A stretch of DNA of 9,188 nt from Lachnospiraceae bacterium (lineage in GTDB: Bacteria > Bacillota > Clostridia > Lachnospirales > Lachnospiraceae). The position numbers and the translations under genes are program-made. Position 1 is the first letter of the stretch. The number at the start of each line of letters is the position of its first letter. The DNA lies in contig SFNX01000069.1 in the NCBI GenBank assembly GCA_004552595.1, positions 1-9,188 of the forward strand, in the 5' to 3' direction. Shown piece by piece: positions 1 through 7,171 of the stretch. The notes under the pieces were generated by a model, which saw only the letters and a list, made by a program, of their open reading frames with translations, ran no database searches and had not been told where the DNA came from.

Positions 1-2423
1 ATGTTTCCGGCAACTTCCCTGCCGTTTACAATCATCTTCTTAACGCCCTTGCATACGTGATCAGGGTTTGTAACCTTGATGTTGTACATTGCGCCTCTGT
101 ACTGACGATTAGCGCTTAATCCGTCCCATGCTGATGGGATTGAAGGATCAATCCTAAGTCCGTCAAAGTCAGGTGCGATACCAAGGATGTACTGTGAAAT
201 TGCAACCATGTTCCATGCGGCTGTACCTGTAAGCCATGAGTTCTTGCCCTGACCAAAGTTCTTGCCCGGTCTTCCGATATCCGAACCTGCGTCCTTACCA
301 CCAATCATCTGGCCGTATACGTATGGCTCAGTCTTGTGAAGATCTGATGTTTCCTCAGTGAATGCAGGTGCAATTTCTGAGTAGTATTTGAATGCCTGGT
401 CGCCTTCTCCTGCATAAGCTGCTGCACAAATAATCCATGCGTTGTTATGTGTGAAGATGCCGGCGTTTTCTTTATATCCGCCCGGATATGTTGAAATTTC
501 GCCGTACTGGATATAGTACTTTGTGAAAGCAGGGTTGTTAAGAACAAGTCCGTGTTCTGTGTTAAGGCGCTCATCAATTGACTTAAGTGTCTTCTTTGTA
601 GCTTCTTCACCGATGTCTGACATAATTGCGAATCCCTGTGGCTCGATGAAAATCTGGCCTTCTTCGCATTCCTTAGAGCCCATCTTTTTGCCTTCGGCAT
701 CATATGCTCTTAAGAACCAGTCACCGTCCCATGCTGACTCCATCATGTTAGCCTTCATCTTGTCGATTTCAGCCTGAGCCTTTGCAGCCTCTTCTGTCTT
801 GCCAAGGTGGTTAAGAATGCTGACATAGTTTGGTCCTGCATATGTAAAAAGTGCCGCAACAAACACTGACTCAGCCACTTTAGAATATCCGCCCTCAGCT
901 GCAAATTTAGGATTTGTATATGTCTGGAACGACTCACCCGGTGTATCTGAATAACATGATAAGTTGATACAGTCATTCCAGTCAGCTCTCATTGCAAGAG
1001 GAAGTCCATGAGGTCCTAAATTATCAACGATATGGTAGAATGAAACCTTTAAGTGCTCAAGAAGTGTCTGAGCTACTGACATATCGTTGTCGTATGGAAC
1101 CATCTCATCAAGAATTGACCAATCGCCTGTCTCCTTAATGTAAGCTGAGACAGAAAGGATAAGCCATAATGGATCGTCTGAGAAATCTCCTCCGATATCT
1201 GCGTTACCTTTCTTGGTAAGCGGCTGATACTGATGGTAGCATCCACCGTCCGGGAACTGAGTTGAAGCGATGTCGATGATACGCTCCTTAGCTCTGTCAG
1301 GAATCTGATGTACAAATCCGAGTATGTCCTGGTTAGAATCTCTGAATCCCATTCCACGGCCGATACCTGATTCAAAGTATGAAGCCGAACGTGAAAGGTT
1401 GAAAGTAACCATACACTGATACTGATTCCAGATGTTAACCATACGGTTAACCTTCTCATCAGGTGTGTCGACATTTAAAATAGAAAGAAGCTTATCCCAG
1501 TATGCACGAAGTTCAGCCATTCCTGCAGCAAACTTCTCTGCTGAGTCGTACTTCTCAATCATTGCCTTTGCCTTAACTTTATTGATAGTCTTGCCATCAG
1601 CCAGGAACTTCTCGTTAACAGGCATTTCTACGTAACCAAGAACGAATACTAATGTCTTAGACTCGCCCGGGTTAAGCTTAATCTTCTTATAATGTGATGC
1701 GATTGGAGCCCAGCCATCAGCAAATGAATCGTTTGCCTTGCCTGCAAGTACTGCCTGCGGATTGTTGAATCCGTTGTAAAGACCGATGAACTCGTCTCTG
1801 TCTGTATCGTATCCGTCGATTGTATCGTTAACTGAATAGAATGCGTAGTGATCACGGCGGTCTCTGTACTCTGTCTTATGGTAAATTACAGAACCTTCAA
1901 CCTCTACACGACCTGTTGAAAAGTTACGCTGGAAGTTGTTCGAATCATCCTGTGCATCCCACAAGCACCACTCGGCAAATGAGAAAAGAGAGAATTCCTT
2001 AGCTTCACTGCCTTCATTGGTAAGAACAAGCTGCTGAACTTCTCCATCGTAATCCTGTGGTACAAAGAAAGTAACCTGAGCCTTCAAATCGTTCTTCTTA
2101 CCTGTGATGATTGTGTAGCCCATACCATGACGGCACTCGTAGAAATCAAGCTCAGTCTTAACAGGAGACCAGCCCGGATTCCATACTGTTCCGTTTTCAT
2201 TAATGTAGAAATAACGTCCGCCCATATCAATAGGTACGTTATTGTAACGATATCTTGTGATACGGCGCAATCTTGCATCCTTGTAGAAGCTGTATCCACC
2301 CGCTGTATTTGAAATCAGCGAGAAGAATCCCTGAGTTCCAAGGTAGTTAATCCATGGATATGGTGTTCTAGGTGATGTGATGACATATTCGCGATTATTA
2401 TCATCGAAAAAACCAAACTTCAT
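1..2423 (-). CDS. Cellobiose phosphorylase (GH94), 3' end cut by window edge
   Basis: Cytoplasmic enzyme that splits cellobiose with phosphate into alpha-D-glucose 1-phosphate and glucose, saving ATP for a cell that imports cellulose breakdown products. Translated from the ATG at 2421-2423, the frame stays open for 807 codons to the window edge. It begins MKFGFFDDNNREYVIT, and the whole protein reads like the C. thermocellum cellobiose phosphorylase as I remember it. Visible landmarks are GFRDSNQD (D366 the last residue, a substrate-site motif), RADWND with the presumed general acid D484 (the family's ADWND motif), FTHNNAW (H659) and SWLTGTAAW (T732-G733-T734, phosphate-site region). Visible residues end at VNGREVAGN, so I infer only about 20 C-terminal residues are missing. 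The start is fixed by a GGAGGG site 4 nt upstream. It has its own promoter, operator-like palindrome and an upstream terminator, so it is transcribed apart from the ABC operon. Cellodextrin phosphorylase is the main alternative, but the N-terminal half fits cellobiose phosphorylase better. Confidence 0.96.
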   Translation of the reverse strand, partial: MKFGFFDDNNREYVITSPRTPYPWINYLGTQGFFSLISNTAGGYSFYKDARLRRITRYRYNNVPIDMGGRYFYINENGTVWNPGWSPVKTELDFYECRHGMGYTIITGKKNDLKAQVTFFVPQDYDGEVQQLVLTNEGSEAKEFSLFSFAEWCLWDAQDDSNNFQRNFSTGRVEVEGSVIYHKTEYRDRRDHYAFYSVNDTIDGYDTDRDEFIGLYNGFNNPQAVLAGKANDSFADGWAPIASHYKKIKLNPGESKTLVFVLGYVEMPVNEKFLADGKTINKVKAKAMIEKYDSAEKFAAGMAELRAYWDKLLSILNVDTPDEKVNRMVNIWNQYQCMVTFNLSRSASYFESGIGRGMGFRDSNQDILGFVHQIPDRAKERIIDIASTQFPDGGCYHQYQPLTKKGNADIGGDFSDDPLWLILSVSAYIKETGDWSILDEMVPYDNDMSVAQTLLEHLKVSFYHIVDNLGPHGLPLAMRADWNDCINLSCYSDTPGESFQTYTNPKFAAEGGYSKVAESVFVAALFTYAGPNYVSILNHLGKTEEAAKAQAEIDKMKANMMESAWDGDWFLRAYDAEGKKMGSKECEEGQIFIEPQGFAIMSDIGEEATKKTLKSIDERLNTEHGLVLNNPAFTKYYIQYGEISTYPGGYKENAGIFTHNNAWIICAAAYAGEGDQAFKYYSEIAPAFTEETSDLHKTEPYVYGQMIGGKDAGSDIGRPGKNFGQGKNSWLTGTAAWNMVAISQYILGIAPDFDGLRIDPSIPSAWDGLSANRQYRGAMYNIKVTNPDHVCKGVKKMIVNGREVAGN

Positions 2424-2427
2424 AATT

Positions 2428-2433
2428 CCCTCC
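2428..2433 (-). promoter_or_regulatory. Ribosome binding site of the cellobiose phosphorylase gene
   Basis: Reads GGAGGG on the minus strand, 4 nt before the ATG at 2421-2423. It is a near-perfect Shine-Dalgarno sequence and fixes the start of the GH94 gene. Confidence 0.85.
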
Positions 2434-2474
2434 AAGTTCATTATACTTTTTCATATTTTCCATTTACGTACATT

Positions 2475-2503
2475 ACTTAATCGTTTTACGTAATCGTTTA
2501 AGT
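2475..2503 (-). promoter_or_regulatory. Operator-like imperfect palindrome (possible LacI-family site) over the transcription start
   Basis: A 29-bp imperfect palindrome with outer arms ACTTAA and TTAAGT. It holds two CG-centred boxes, TTAAACGATTA and TAAAACGATTAA, whose CG centres are 13 bp apart, around a central TTACGTAA (2486-2493). A further TACGTA core lies at 2465-2470. It sits directly downstream of the proposed -10 box and covers the expected start of transcription, the classic place for a repressor. A/T-rich palindromes with a CG centre are typical of LacI/GalR-family operators, and such regulators often control sugar genes in Firmicutes. The palindrome is seen; the regulator family is inferred, and no regulator gene lies in this window. 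Confidence 0.55.
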
Positions 2504-2504
2504 A

Positions 2505-2533
2505 AATATAACAAATTGAATTTTTCTTTGCAA
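2505..2533 (-). promoter_or_regulatory. Sigma-A type promoter of the cellobiose phosphorylase gene
   Basis: On the minus strand TTGCAA (2528-2533) and TATATT (2505-2510) are separated by exactly 17 bp in AT-rich DNA. They lie about 80 bp before the ATG, giving an untranslated leader of roughly 75 nt. It stands between the terminator of the ABC operon and the GH94 gene, so independent transcription is expected. Confidence 0.65.
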
Positions 2534-2599
2534 TACATATTTGCTATTTTTATGAATAATCATAATTTATAAGTCCTCATTATGTGAAAATTGCACAAT

Positions 2600-2634
2600 A
2601 AAAAATCCCGTGCGCTCCCCGCACGGAATTTTTA
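2600..2634 (-). terminator. Intrinsic terminator of the ABC exporter operon
   Basis: The stem CCGTGCG/CGCACGG is closed by a short loop and extended by A/T pairs. On the minus strand it is followed by a T-rich tract (ATTTTTTATT). It starts about 27 bp after the stop codon of the permease gene. The A-tract on the other side gives a U-tract on the plus strand too, so it could work in both directions, although no plus-strand gene arrives here. Confidence 0.85.
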
Positions 2635-2660
2635 TACATCCAAATATAACTTTAGTCGCT

Positions 2661-3995
2661 TTACTCATACCTTAGCGCATCAATAGGGTTCATCTTAGCG
2701 GCCTTGTTAGCCGGATAATATCCGAAGAATACGCCGATTATGAGCGAGAACACTACTGCGATTACGATGCTTGATAATGACGGTGCTGCGGAAATCTCCG
2801 ACTGTGAGAAATACTCCATAATCTTCACACCGCCGGTGCCAAGAAGTATTCCTGTTATAATTCCAAGTACGCCGCCAATAAGGCACAAAACAACCGCCTC
2901 AACAATAAACTGCGTTCTGATTGAGCTGTTCGAAGCTCCAAGTGCCTTTCTTGTACCGATTTCTCTTGTTCTTTCTGAAATCGACACAAGCATAATATTC
3001 ATTACACCGATACCGCCTACAAGAAGAGATATTGCGGCAATACCTGCAAATACAGCCTTTACCGAATTAAGAAGCGTCGTAAACTCTTCGAATATCGAAG
3101 ACATTGAAAATGCCGTCGGTTGGAAATATTTGTTATTATGATAATACTTGTCAAGCAAATCCTTTACATCAGAAATAAAAGCGTCCTGATTTGTTACCTT
3201 TTCAGAATTTGTAAGAATCGTCACCTCCTCGTATCCATATTCATGAATTTTATCCTGAATATTCTTAATCGGCACATAAATTGGAGTCTGAGTGTCATAA
3301 TCAGATGCACCTGCTGCCATCATCGCCATCATATTGTCGCCGGTATCATACTTGTAAACACCCGAAATCGTGAACGAATAATACTTCTGCCCAATCGTGA
3401 CCTCAATTGTCTCCCCGAGCGCTTTATCATAATCGCCGTCATACAGATTATTGCAAAAATAGTCCGAAACCATTGCAACCGCCCTGCCCTCTGAATAGGC
3501 CTGGTCGTCAAATTCACTGCCTGCGAGTATTTCAGGCGGCTTCGCAGAGGAAAATTCAGACGGCAGAATTCCGCTCACCTCAACGTAAGCGTACTCGGAG
3601 CCTATTTTTACCTGCCCGCTTCCAAGACTTGAATTTACCTGAATGTTTTTTATTTCTTCAGGAAATGTCTCAGTAAGGTCAAGAAGCATTTCATTTGTGA
3701 ATTTGTCGTCTTCTGTTGCTTCACGCATTCTTCTCGGTCCGCGAAATTCCATTCCGGAGTCGGAAGACTCAACCTCTGTCTGCTTTTGCTGGAGGCTTAA
3801 ATATATTGTATTTCCTCCCGATGATTCCATTGTATCGGTAACGGTTTTTGTAAGCGAGTTACCAAGCGTATCAATACAGATTACAGAGCCGATACCAATA
3901 ATGATTCCAAGCATTGTAAGAATTGTACGCATTTTATTGGAACGTAAGGAAGATAATGCCAGCATTATATTTTCAAAGAACAGCACGTTTTCCAC
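2661..3995 (-). CDS. MacB/FtsX-type ABC exporter permease
   Basis: Membrane subunit of a macrolide-exporter/lipoprotein-release type ABC transporter, 444 residues. Domain order: TM1 at about 23-43 (KMRTILTMLGIIIGIGSV, the MacB-type opening), a large extracellular MacB-like periplasmic core domain at about 45-300, then the FtsX domain with TM2 about 310-335, TM3 about 363-388 and TM4 about 406-426. The hallmark SERTREIGTRKALGAS (about 339-355) follows TM2, and the protein ends NPIDALRYE, typical of the family. The length is usual for permeases without a fused ATPase. The start is GTG (3993-3995), with AAGGA 6 nt upstream inside the ATPase gene; the first 23 bp overlap the ATPase end, implying translational coupling. 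A Met-rich stretch, MMAMM, lies at 222-226 in the extracellular part. It works as a dimer with the ATPase below and the membrane fusion protein. The substrate is unknown; antimicrobial peptide, antibiotic or lipid export are all possible. Confidence 0.93.
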   Translation of the reverse strand: MENVLFFENIMLALSSLRSNKMRTILTMLGIIIGIGSVICIDTLGNSLTKTVTDTMESSGGNTIYLSLQQKQTEVESSDSGMEFRGPRRMREATEDDKFTNEMLLDLTETFPEEIKNIQVNSSLGSGQVKIGSEYAYVEVSGILPSEFSSAKPPEILAGSEFDDQAYSEGRAVAMVSDYFCNNLYDGDYDKALGETIEVTIGQKYYSFTISGVYKYDTGDNMMAMMAAGASDYDTQTPIYVPIKNIQDKIHEYGYEEVTILTNSEKVTNQDAFISDVKDLLDKYYHNNKYFQPTAFSMSSIFEEFTTLLNSVKAVFAGIAAISLLVGGIGVMNIMLVSISERTREIGTRKALGASNSSIRTQFIVEAVVLCLIGGVLGIITGILLGTGGVKIMEYFSQSEISAAPSLSSIVIAVVFSLIIGVFFGYYPANKAAKMNPIDALRYE

Positions 3996-4692
3996 TTCCT
4001 TTCCTTACGTTAATGAACATTCCGTCCTTAAGCGTCATCACCGTCTCACATTCCTCTGCAAGCTCCGGTGAGTGCGTGATCAGAATTATCGTTTTCCCCT
4101 GCTTTTCATGAAGATCATGGAAAATATCCATAATTAAGCGTCCTGTCTGCGAATCAAGTGCACCTGTAGGCTCGTCCGCCAAAATAATTGCAGGGTCGTT
4201 AGCCATGGCACGAGCAATTGCAACTCTTTGCTTCTGTCCTCCTGAAAGTTCATCCGGGGTATGCTTCATACGTTCTTCCATACCCATCATTGTAAGCAGT
4301 TCCTTTGCGCGCTTATTTCTGTAAGACCTTGTCGTATTGGCATAAAGCATTGGAAGCTCTACATTTTTAAGCGCTGTATTTCTTGCAACAAGATTGTAGG
4401 TCTGGAATACGAATCCTATCTTATGACATCTGATGTCTGAAAGCATATCATCAGGTGCTAAAAACATATCGACACCGTCAAGAATATAATCGCCCTCAGT
4501 AGGTCTGTCAAGCGCACCGATTACGTTCATAAGCGTTGATTTACCTGAGCCCGACTGTCCGACAATCGCAACAAATTCTCCCTCATGGACCTGTAAGTCT
4601 ATGCCGTGCAACACCTCGAGTTCGTTAGGCTGGCCGATAAAATAACGCTTTACTATATTTTTCATGTCAATAATGACATCACCTTTAGCCAC
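3973..4692 (-). CDS. MacB/LolD-type ABC transporter ATPase
   Basis: Cytoplasmic ATPase of the exporter, 239 residues, the normal size for a LolD/MacB-type nucleotide-binding protein. It shows a complete set of motifs: Walker A GQSGSGKST (45-53), Q-loop Q97 in FVFQTYN, signature LSGGQ (149-153), Walker B IILADEPTGALD (169-180) with catalytic E174, and H-loop H207 in LITHSPE. The VFQTYNL segment and DEPTGALDS are typical of this subfamily, and nothing suggests inactivity. The start is GTG at 4690-4692, chosen because AGGAGGG lies 5 nt upstream in the 12-bp gap after the membrane fusion gene. Its end overlaps the permease start by 23 bp. The context (fusion protein upstream, FtsX-type permease downstream) marks it as the energy-coupling subunit of an outward transporter that works by mechanotransmission, as established for MacB. 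Confidence 0.96.
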   Translation of the reverse strand: MAKGDVIIDMKNIVKRYFIGQPNELEVLHGIDLQVHEGEFVAIVGQSGSGKSTLMNVIGALDRPTEGDYILDGVDMFLAPDDMLSDIRCHKIGFVFQTYNLVARNTALKNVELPMLYANTTRSYRNKRAKELLTMMGMEERMKHTPDELSGGQKQRVAIARAMANDPAIILADEPTGALDSQTGRLIMDIFHDLHEKQGKTIILITHSPELAEECETVMTLKDGMFINVRKGSGKRAVL

Positions 4693-4697
4693 GATAC

Positions 4698-4703
4698 CCT
4701 CCT
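4698..4703 (-). promoter_or_regulatory. Ribosome binding site deciding the GTG start of the ATPase
   Basis: Reads AGGAGG on the minus strand, at the expected distance before the GTG at 4690-4692, inside the 12-bp gap after the stop codon of the upstream gene. It supports GTG rather than a later ATG. Confidence 0.8.
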
Positions 4704-4704
4704 G

Positions 4705-6765
4705 TTACATTGGTCCGAACATTGCCATAAAATCATCGCCGCTTGACTTTTCGGTTAGTACAATAATCTCATCGCCTTCTTTCAAGCTGCCCTCTTCCTT
4801 AGGTACGATTGCTACATAGTAGTCAGTATCAAATATTTTCTCGACCTCTACTTCTCTGTATCTCTTACCTATTTCAACCGGTTCTTCATCAGACTTTCCA
4901 AAAGAAAATCCCTTCTTGCCTTTATCTGCCGTTACCTCTATTTTAGTCTCTGATGTTTCTTCTTTCTCTACTACAATGCCGTTATTATTTGCAACTTCAT
5001 CTTTACTTCTTCGTCCTTCATTTGCAACTGCACCGGCCGGAAGAATATCATCTGCCGTATTTTTGTCTCCGTTTTCATCTAAAACTTTGACAATGTATTT
5101 TCCATCATCAGTCTGCTTAACACAATTGTAAGGTACGCAAAGTGAATTTGCAGGAGACTGATTAACAATAATAGCGACCTTCGCTGACATACCGATCATA
5201 AATGACTCATCGATTTCATCAAGCTCTATGCTGACCTTATAATTAGCAGCACCTGATGAAGAAGTGCCGCCGGAGCTTGATCCTGAGCCTGATGATGTAG
5301 AAGAAAATGAAGTTGTTGTAGTTGATGTCGGTGAGATAAGCGTAACATGACCCTTGAACTCTTTGTCGCCTGTTGCGTCGGTCTTTACAACCACTTCAAG
5401 ATTCTGACCGTTGGCTTTTTTCTCTTCATAAGCCTTCTTAACCTTAGGAATGTCATACTCATCAACCAAAACGTCTGCTTTATAACCGGAATCGTCCTGA
5501 ATTGTAAGGACGTTTCCCGATACAAAGGTGTTGCCCTCCGACACGTTAACCTCGGTAACAACGCCGTCAATTGTGGCATAAACAATGTAATCATCGAGGC
5601 TGTCAATTGAATCGTTGAGCTGACGCTCCAGCTTCTTAACAGTCTCTCCTGATGTAATCTGTGCCTTTTTATAAGAAGAATCTGCTTCAGACAAAGATTT
5701 CGCCACTGATGAAACACTGCCCTGACCGCCGTCTGCCTGAGCCTTCACGGCGTTATCATAAGCCTTCTGTGCCTGCTGCTCAGCCTGGTAAGCATTTGCT
5801 ACCTGAGCTTCATATGAGGCCTTTTTGTCATCCCAGTTTTCGCCTTTTGACTCTGCCTCTTCCTTAGCCTCGTCTCTTGCTCTCTTAGCATCGCCGTATG
5901 CGTCGCATGCCTCGTAAAGTTCCTTAAGCGCATCCTCAACGTTCTGGGCTGCATCCTTCATTGAAGTTGCGGCACTTTCATAAGTATACACATACTTTCT
6001 CTGTTCATCTTCTGCATTAAGCGCATCAAGCTGCTTCTGGGTTCCGATGTCTTCCTTAGCCTCTGCAATTGACTTTTCTACATTTTCCTTAGAGAACTCG
6101 ACAAGCACATCGCCGACGCTCACATGGTCGCCGACTTCAACATTAATTGCATTGATTTTAGCTCCGCCCTGCTCCGAGCCCTGAAGCGAACGTGTAATTG
6201 TTCTTGATTCAAGCGCATACAAAGTACCTGTCGCATCCTTTGAATCATACAGTGTCTTTTTCTCAACAAACGCTGTCTGCACTGTATTTGCCGAAAGCCC
6301 TGCCAGCGCTTCCTTCGCCTTCTTAACGCTATTTGAAATCCAGAATACGATTAATCCGATAACTGCCGCAACAATTAATAAAATAATAAATAGCCTTCTT
6401 CTCTTTCTCTTTTTCTGATTCGCAATAAAGTCGTTCGTATTCTTAGGCGAGGCCTTTCTCATGCCCTGCTTCTTAGAATTTTCGGACTTTTTCTGCTTAT
6501 TTTCTTCTTCATTAATATTTATAATGTCGACATCACTTATAGATTCTTTGTCGCTGTCGTTCACAGCATTATTATCTGCTGTTTTGTTATTTGATGTTTT
6601 GTTATCTGCCGTTTTGTTATTTGCCGTTTTGTTATTTGTGGCATCACTATCAGTCGCTTTTGTTTCCGTAGCTTTTGTTTCTGCAACTTTTGTTTCCGTA
6701 GCGACTGCCTCAGCTTTATCTTTTTCTTCTACTGTTCCAGCAACAGTATTCTCTTCCTTTTCCAC
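4705..6765 (-). CDS. HlyD/MacA-type membrane fusion protein with long N-terminal extension
   Basis: Accessory protein that links the ABC permease to the cell exterior; in a Gram-positive it is an extracellular partner of the permease. 686 residues, long for the family. Order: polar low-complexity cytoplasmic segment 1-124, rich in T, K, N, E and D, with five-residue repeats such as NNKTA at 44-67; basic KKRKRRR at 118-124 then one membrane segment, about 125-145; first half of the lipoyl-like domain at about 203-224 (VEVGDHVSVGDVLVEF); long helical coiled-coil hairpin about 226-390; second lipoyl half about 396-422 (DGVVTEVNVSEGNTF); beta-barrel region interrupted by a Ser/Thr/Gly-rich stretch at 480-506; membrane-proximal region with VPYNCVK near 544-550, followed by a charged insert at about 575-632. 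The GTG start (6763-6765) is supported by GGAGGA 4 nt upstream. It is the first gene of the operon, 12 bp before the ATPase. Confidence 0.92.
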   Translation of the reverse strand: MEKEENTVAGTVEEKDKAEAVATETKVAETKATETKATDSDATNNKTANNKTADNKTSNNKTADNNAVNDSDKESISDVDIININEEENKQKKSENSKKQGMRKASPKNTNDFIANQKKRKRRRLFIILLIVAAVIGLIVFWISNSVKKAKEALAGLSANTVQTAFVEKKTLYDSKDATGTLYALESRTITRSLQGSEQGGAKINAINVEVGDHVSVGDVLVEFSKENVEKSIAEAKEDIGTQKQLDALNAEDEQRKYVYTYESAATSMKDAAQNVEDALKELYEACDAYGDAKRARDEAKEEAESKGENWDDKKASYEAQVANAYQAEQQAQKAYDNAVKAQADGGQGSVSSVAKSLSEADSSYKKAQITSGETVKKLERQLNDSIDSLDDYIVYATIDGVVTEVNVSEGNTFVSGNVLTIQDDSGYKADVLVDEYDIPKVKKAYEEKKANGQNLEVVVKTDATGDKEFKGHVTLISPTSTTTTSFSSTSSGSGSSSGGTSSSGAANYKVSIELDEIDESFMIGMSAKVAIIVNQSPANSLCVPYNCVKQTDDGKYIVKVLDENGDKNTADDILPAGAVANEGRRSKDEVANNNGIVVEKEETSETKIEVTADKGKKGFSFGKSDEEPVEIGKRYREVEVEKIFDTDYYVAIVPKEEGSLKEGDEIIVLTEKSSGDDFMAMFGPM
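6565..6636 (-). repeat. 15-bp coding tandem repeat in the membrane fusion gene
   Basis: About five degenerate 15-bp units encode residues 44-67 as (N/D)NKT(A/S) repeats. On the plus strand each unit reads like GTTTTGTTATTTGCC. Such in-frame repeats can gain or lose units by slippage without a frameshift. They lie in the predicted disordered cytoplasmic tail. Confidence 0.75.
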
Positions 6766-6769
6766 GTTG

Positions 6770-6775
6770 TCCTCC
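6770..6775 (-). promoter_or_regulatory. Ribosome binding site deciding the GTG start of the fusion protein
   Basis: GGAGGA on the minus strand, 4 nt before the GTG at 6763-6765. The next in-frame Met is residue 102, so this site sets the unusual long N-terminus. Confidence 0.8.
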
Positions 6776-6835
6776 GAACCTTATCATAAATTCATATTGT
6801 AATTATTCCTTATCAGTATGCTTTGTCCGATGTTT

Positions 6836-6875
6836 ACATAATATGTGGTTATCGCTTCTTAACGCCACAATATGT
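6836..6875 (-). promoter_or_regulatory. Inverted repeat at the start of the ABC operon leader
   Basis: The arms ACATATTGTGG and CCACATATTATGT (minus strand) face each other across a 16-nt interior and pair with one bulge. The repeat starts one base after the -10 box, so it covers the expected start of transcription. It could be an operator for a dimeric repressor or a 5' hairpin in the mRNA. The symmetry is seen; the role is inferred. Confidence 0.4.
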
Positions 6876-6904
6876 AGTTTATCTTTATCGTTTTAAAGTG
6901 TCAA
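6876..6904 (-). promoter_or_regulatory. Promoter of the ABC exporter operon
   Basis: Minus strand: a perfect -35 box TTGACA (6899-6904), a 17-bp spacer, then TAAACT (6876-6881, four of six matches to the consensus -10). The leader would be about 100 nt. It is the only good promoter I see between the repeat array and the fusion protein gene. Confidence 0.6.
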
Positions 6905-6939
6905 TGCATTTCACATTTTGTTCATAAAAATTTTGGCAA

Positions 6940-7168
6940 GCGGGGCTAAATCAGCTAAAATTGCCACTTTTGGCCCCGCAGAGTGTGCAATGCAAGTGTT
7001 AAGCGGGGCTAAATCAACCTAATTTGCCACTTTTGGCCCCGCGAGGTATGCGGGACAAGAATAAAGCGGGGCTAAATCAGCCTAAATTGTTCTTTTTGGC
7101 CCCGCGGGGTGTGCAGCGCAAGCTTAATGCGGGGCTAAATCAGCCTAAATTGCTACTTTTGGCCCCGT
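6940..7168. repeat. Four 40-bp hairpin units in exact 63-bp tandem register
   Basis: Units lie at 6940-6979, 7003-7042, 7066-7105 and 7129-7168. Each opens GCGGGGCTAAATCA and closes TTTTGGCCCCGC (the last ends in T), so each can form a stem of about 11 pairs (GCGGGGCTAAA with TTTGGCCCCGC, including one T:G apposition) around an 18-nt loop region. The 23-bp linkers (6980-7002, 7043-7065, 7106-7128) are related to each other but differ at 8 of 23 (first versus third) and 11 of 23 (first versus second) positions, while the 23 arm positions show a single change in four copies. No ORF spans the array. No T-tract follows the stems, so they are not ordinary terminators. Function unknown. Confidence 0.9.
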
Positions 7169-7171
7169 AGC

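Noticed and set aside
523..777. Plus-strand ORFs inside the cellobiose phosphorylase gene (also 1432-1635 and others)
   Set aside because: They lie opposite a highly conserved GH94 coding frame, lack ribosome binding sites and show no recognisable domain; shadow frames.
2740..3494. Plus-strand ORFs across the permease gene
   Set aside because: The minus-strand frame encodes a complete MacB/FtsX permease; the opposite frames have no family features.
6940..7168. Possible CRISPR array (regular repeats with 23-bp spacers)
   Set aside because: The spacers are related to each other in sequence, the repeats vary internally, the repeats are longer than the spacers, and no cas gene is present. It is a tandem duplication of a 63-bp unit.
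6940..7168. Hairpin units as intrinsic terminators
   Set aside because: No T-tract follows the stems on either strand, and the upstream operon already has a strong terminator at 7427-7459.
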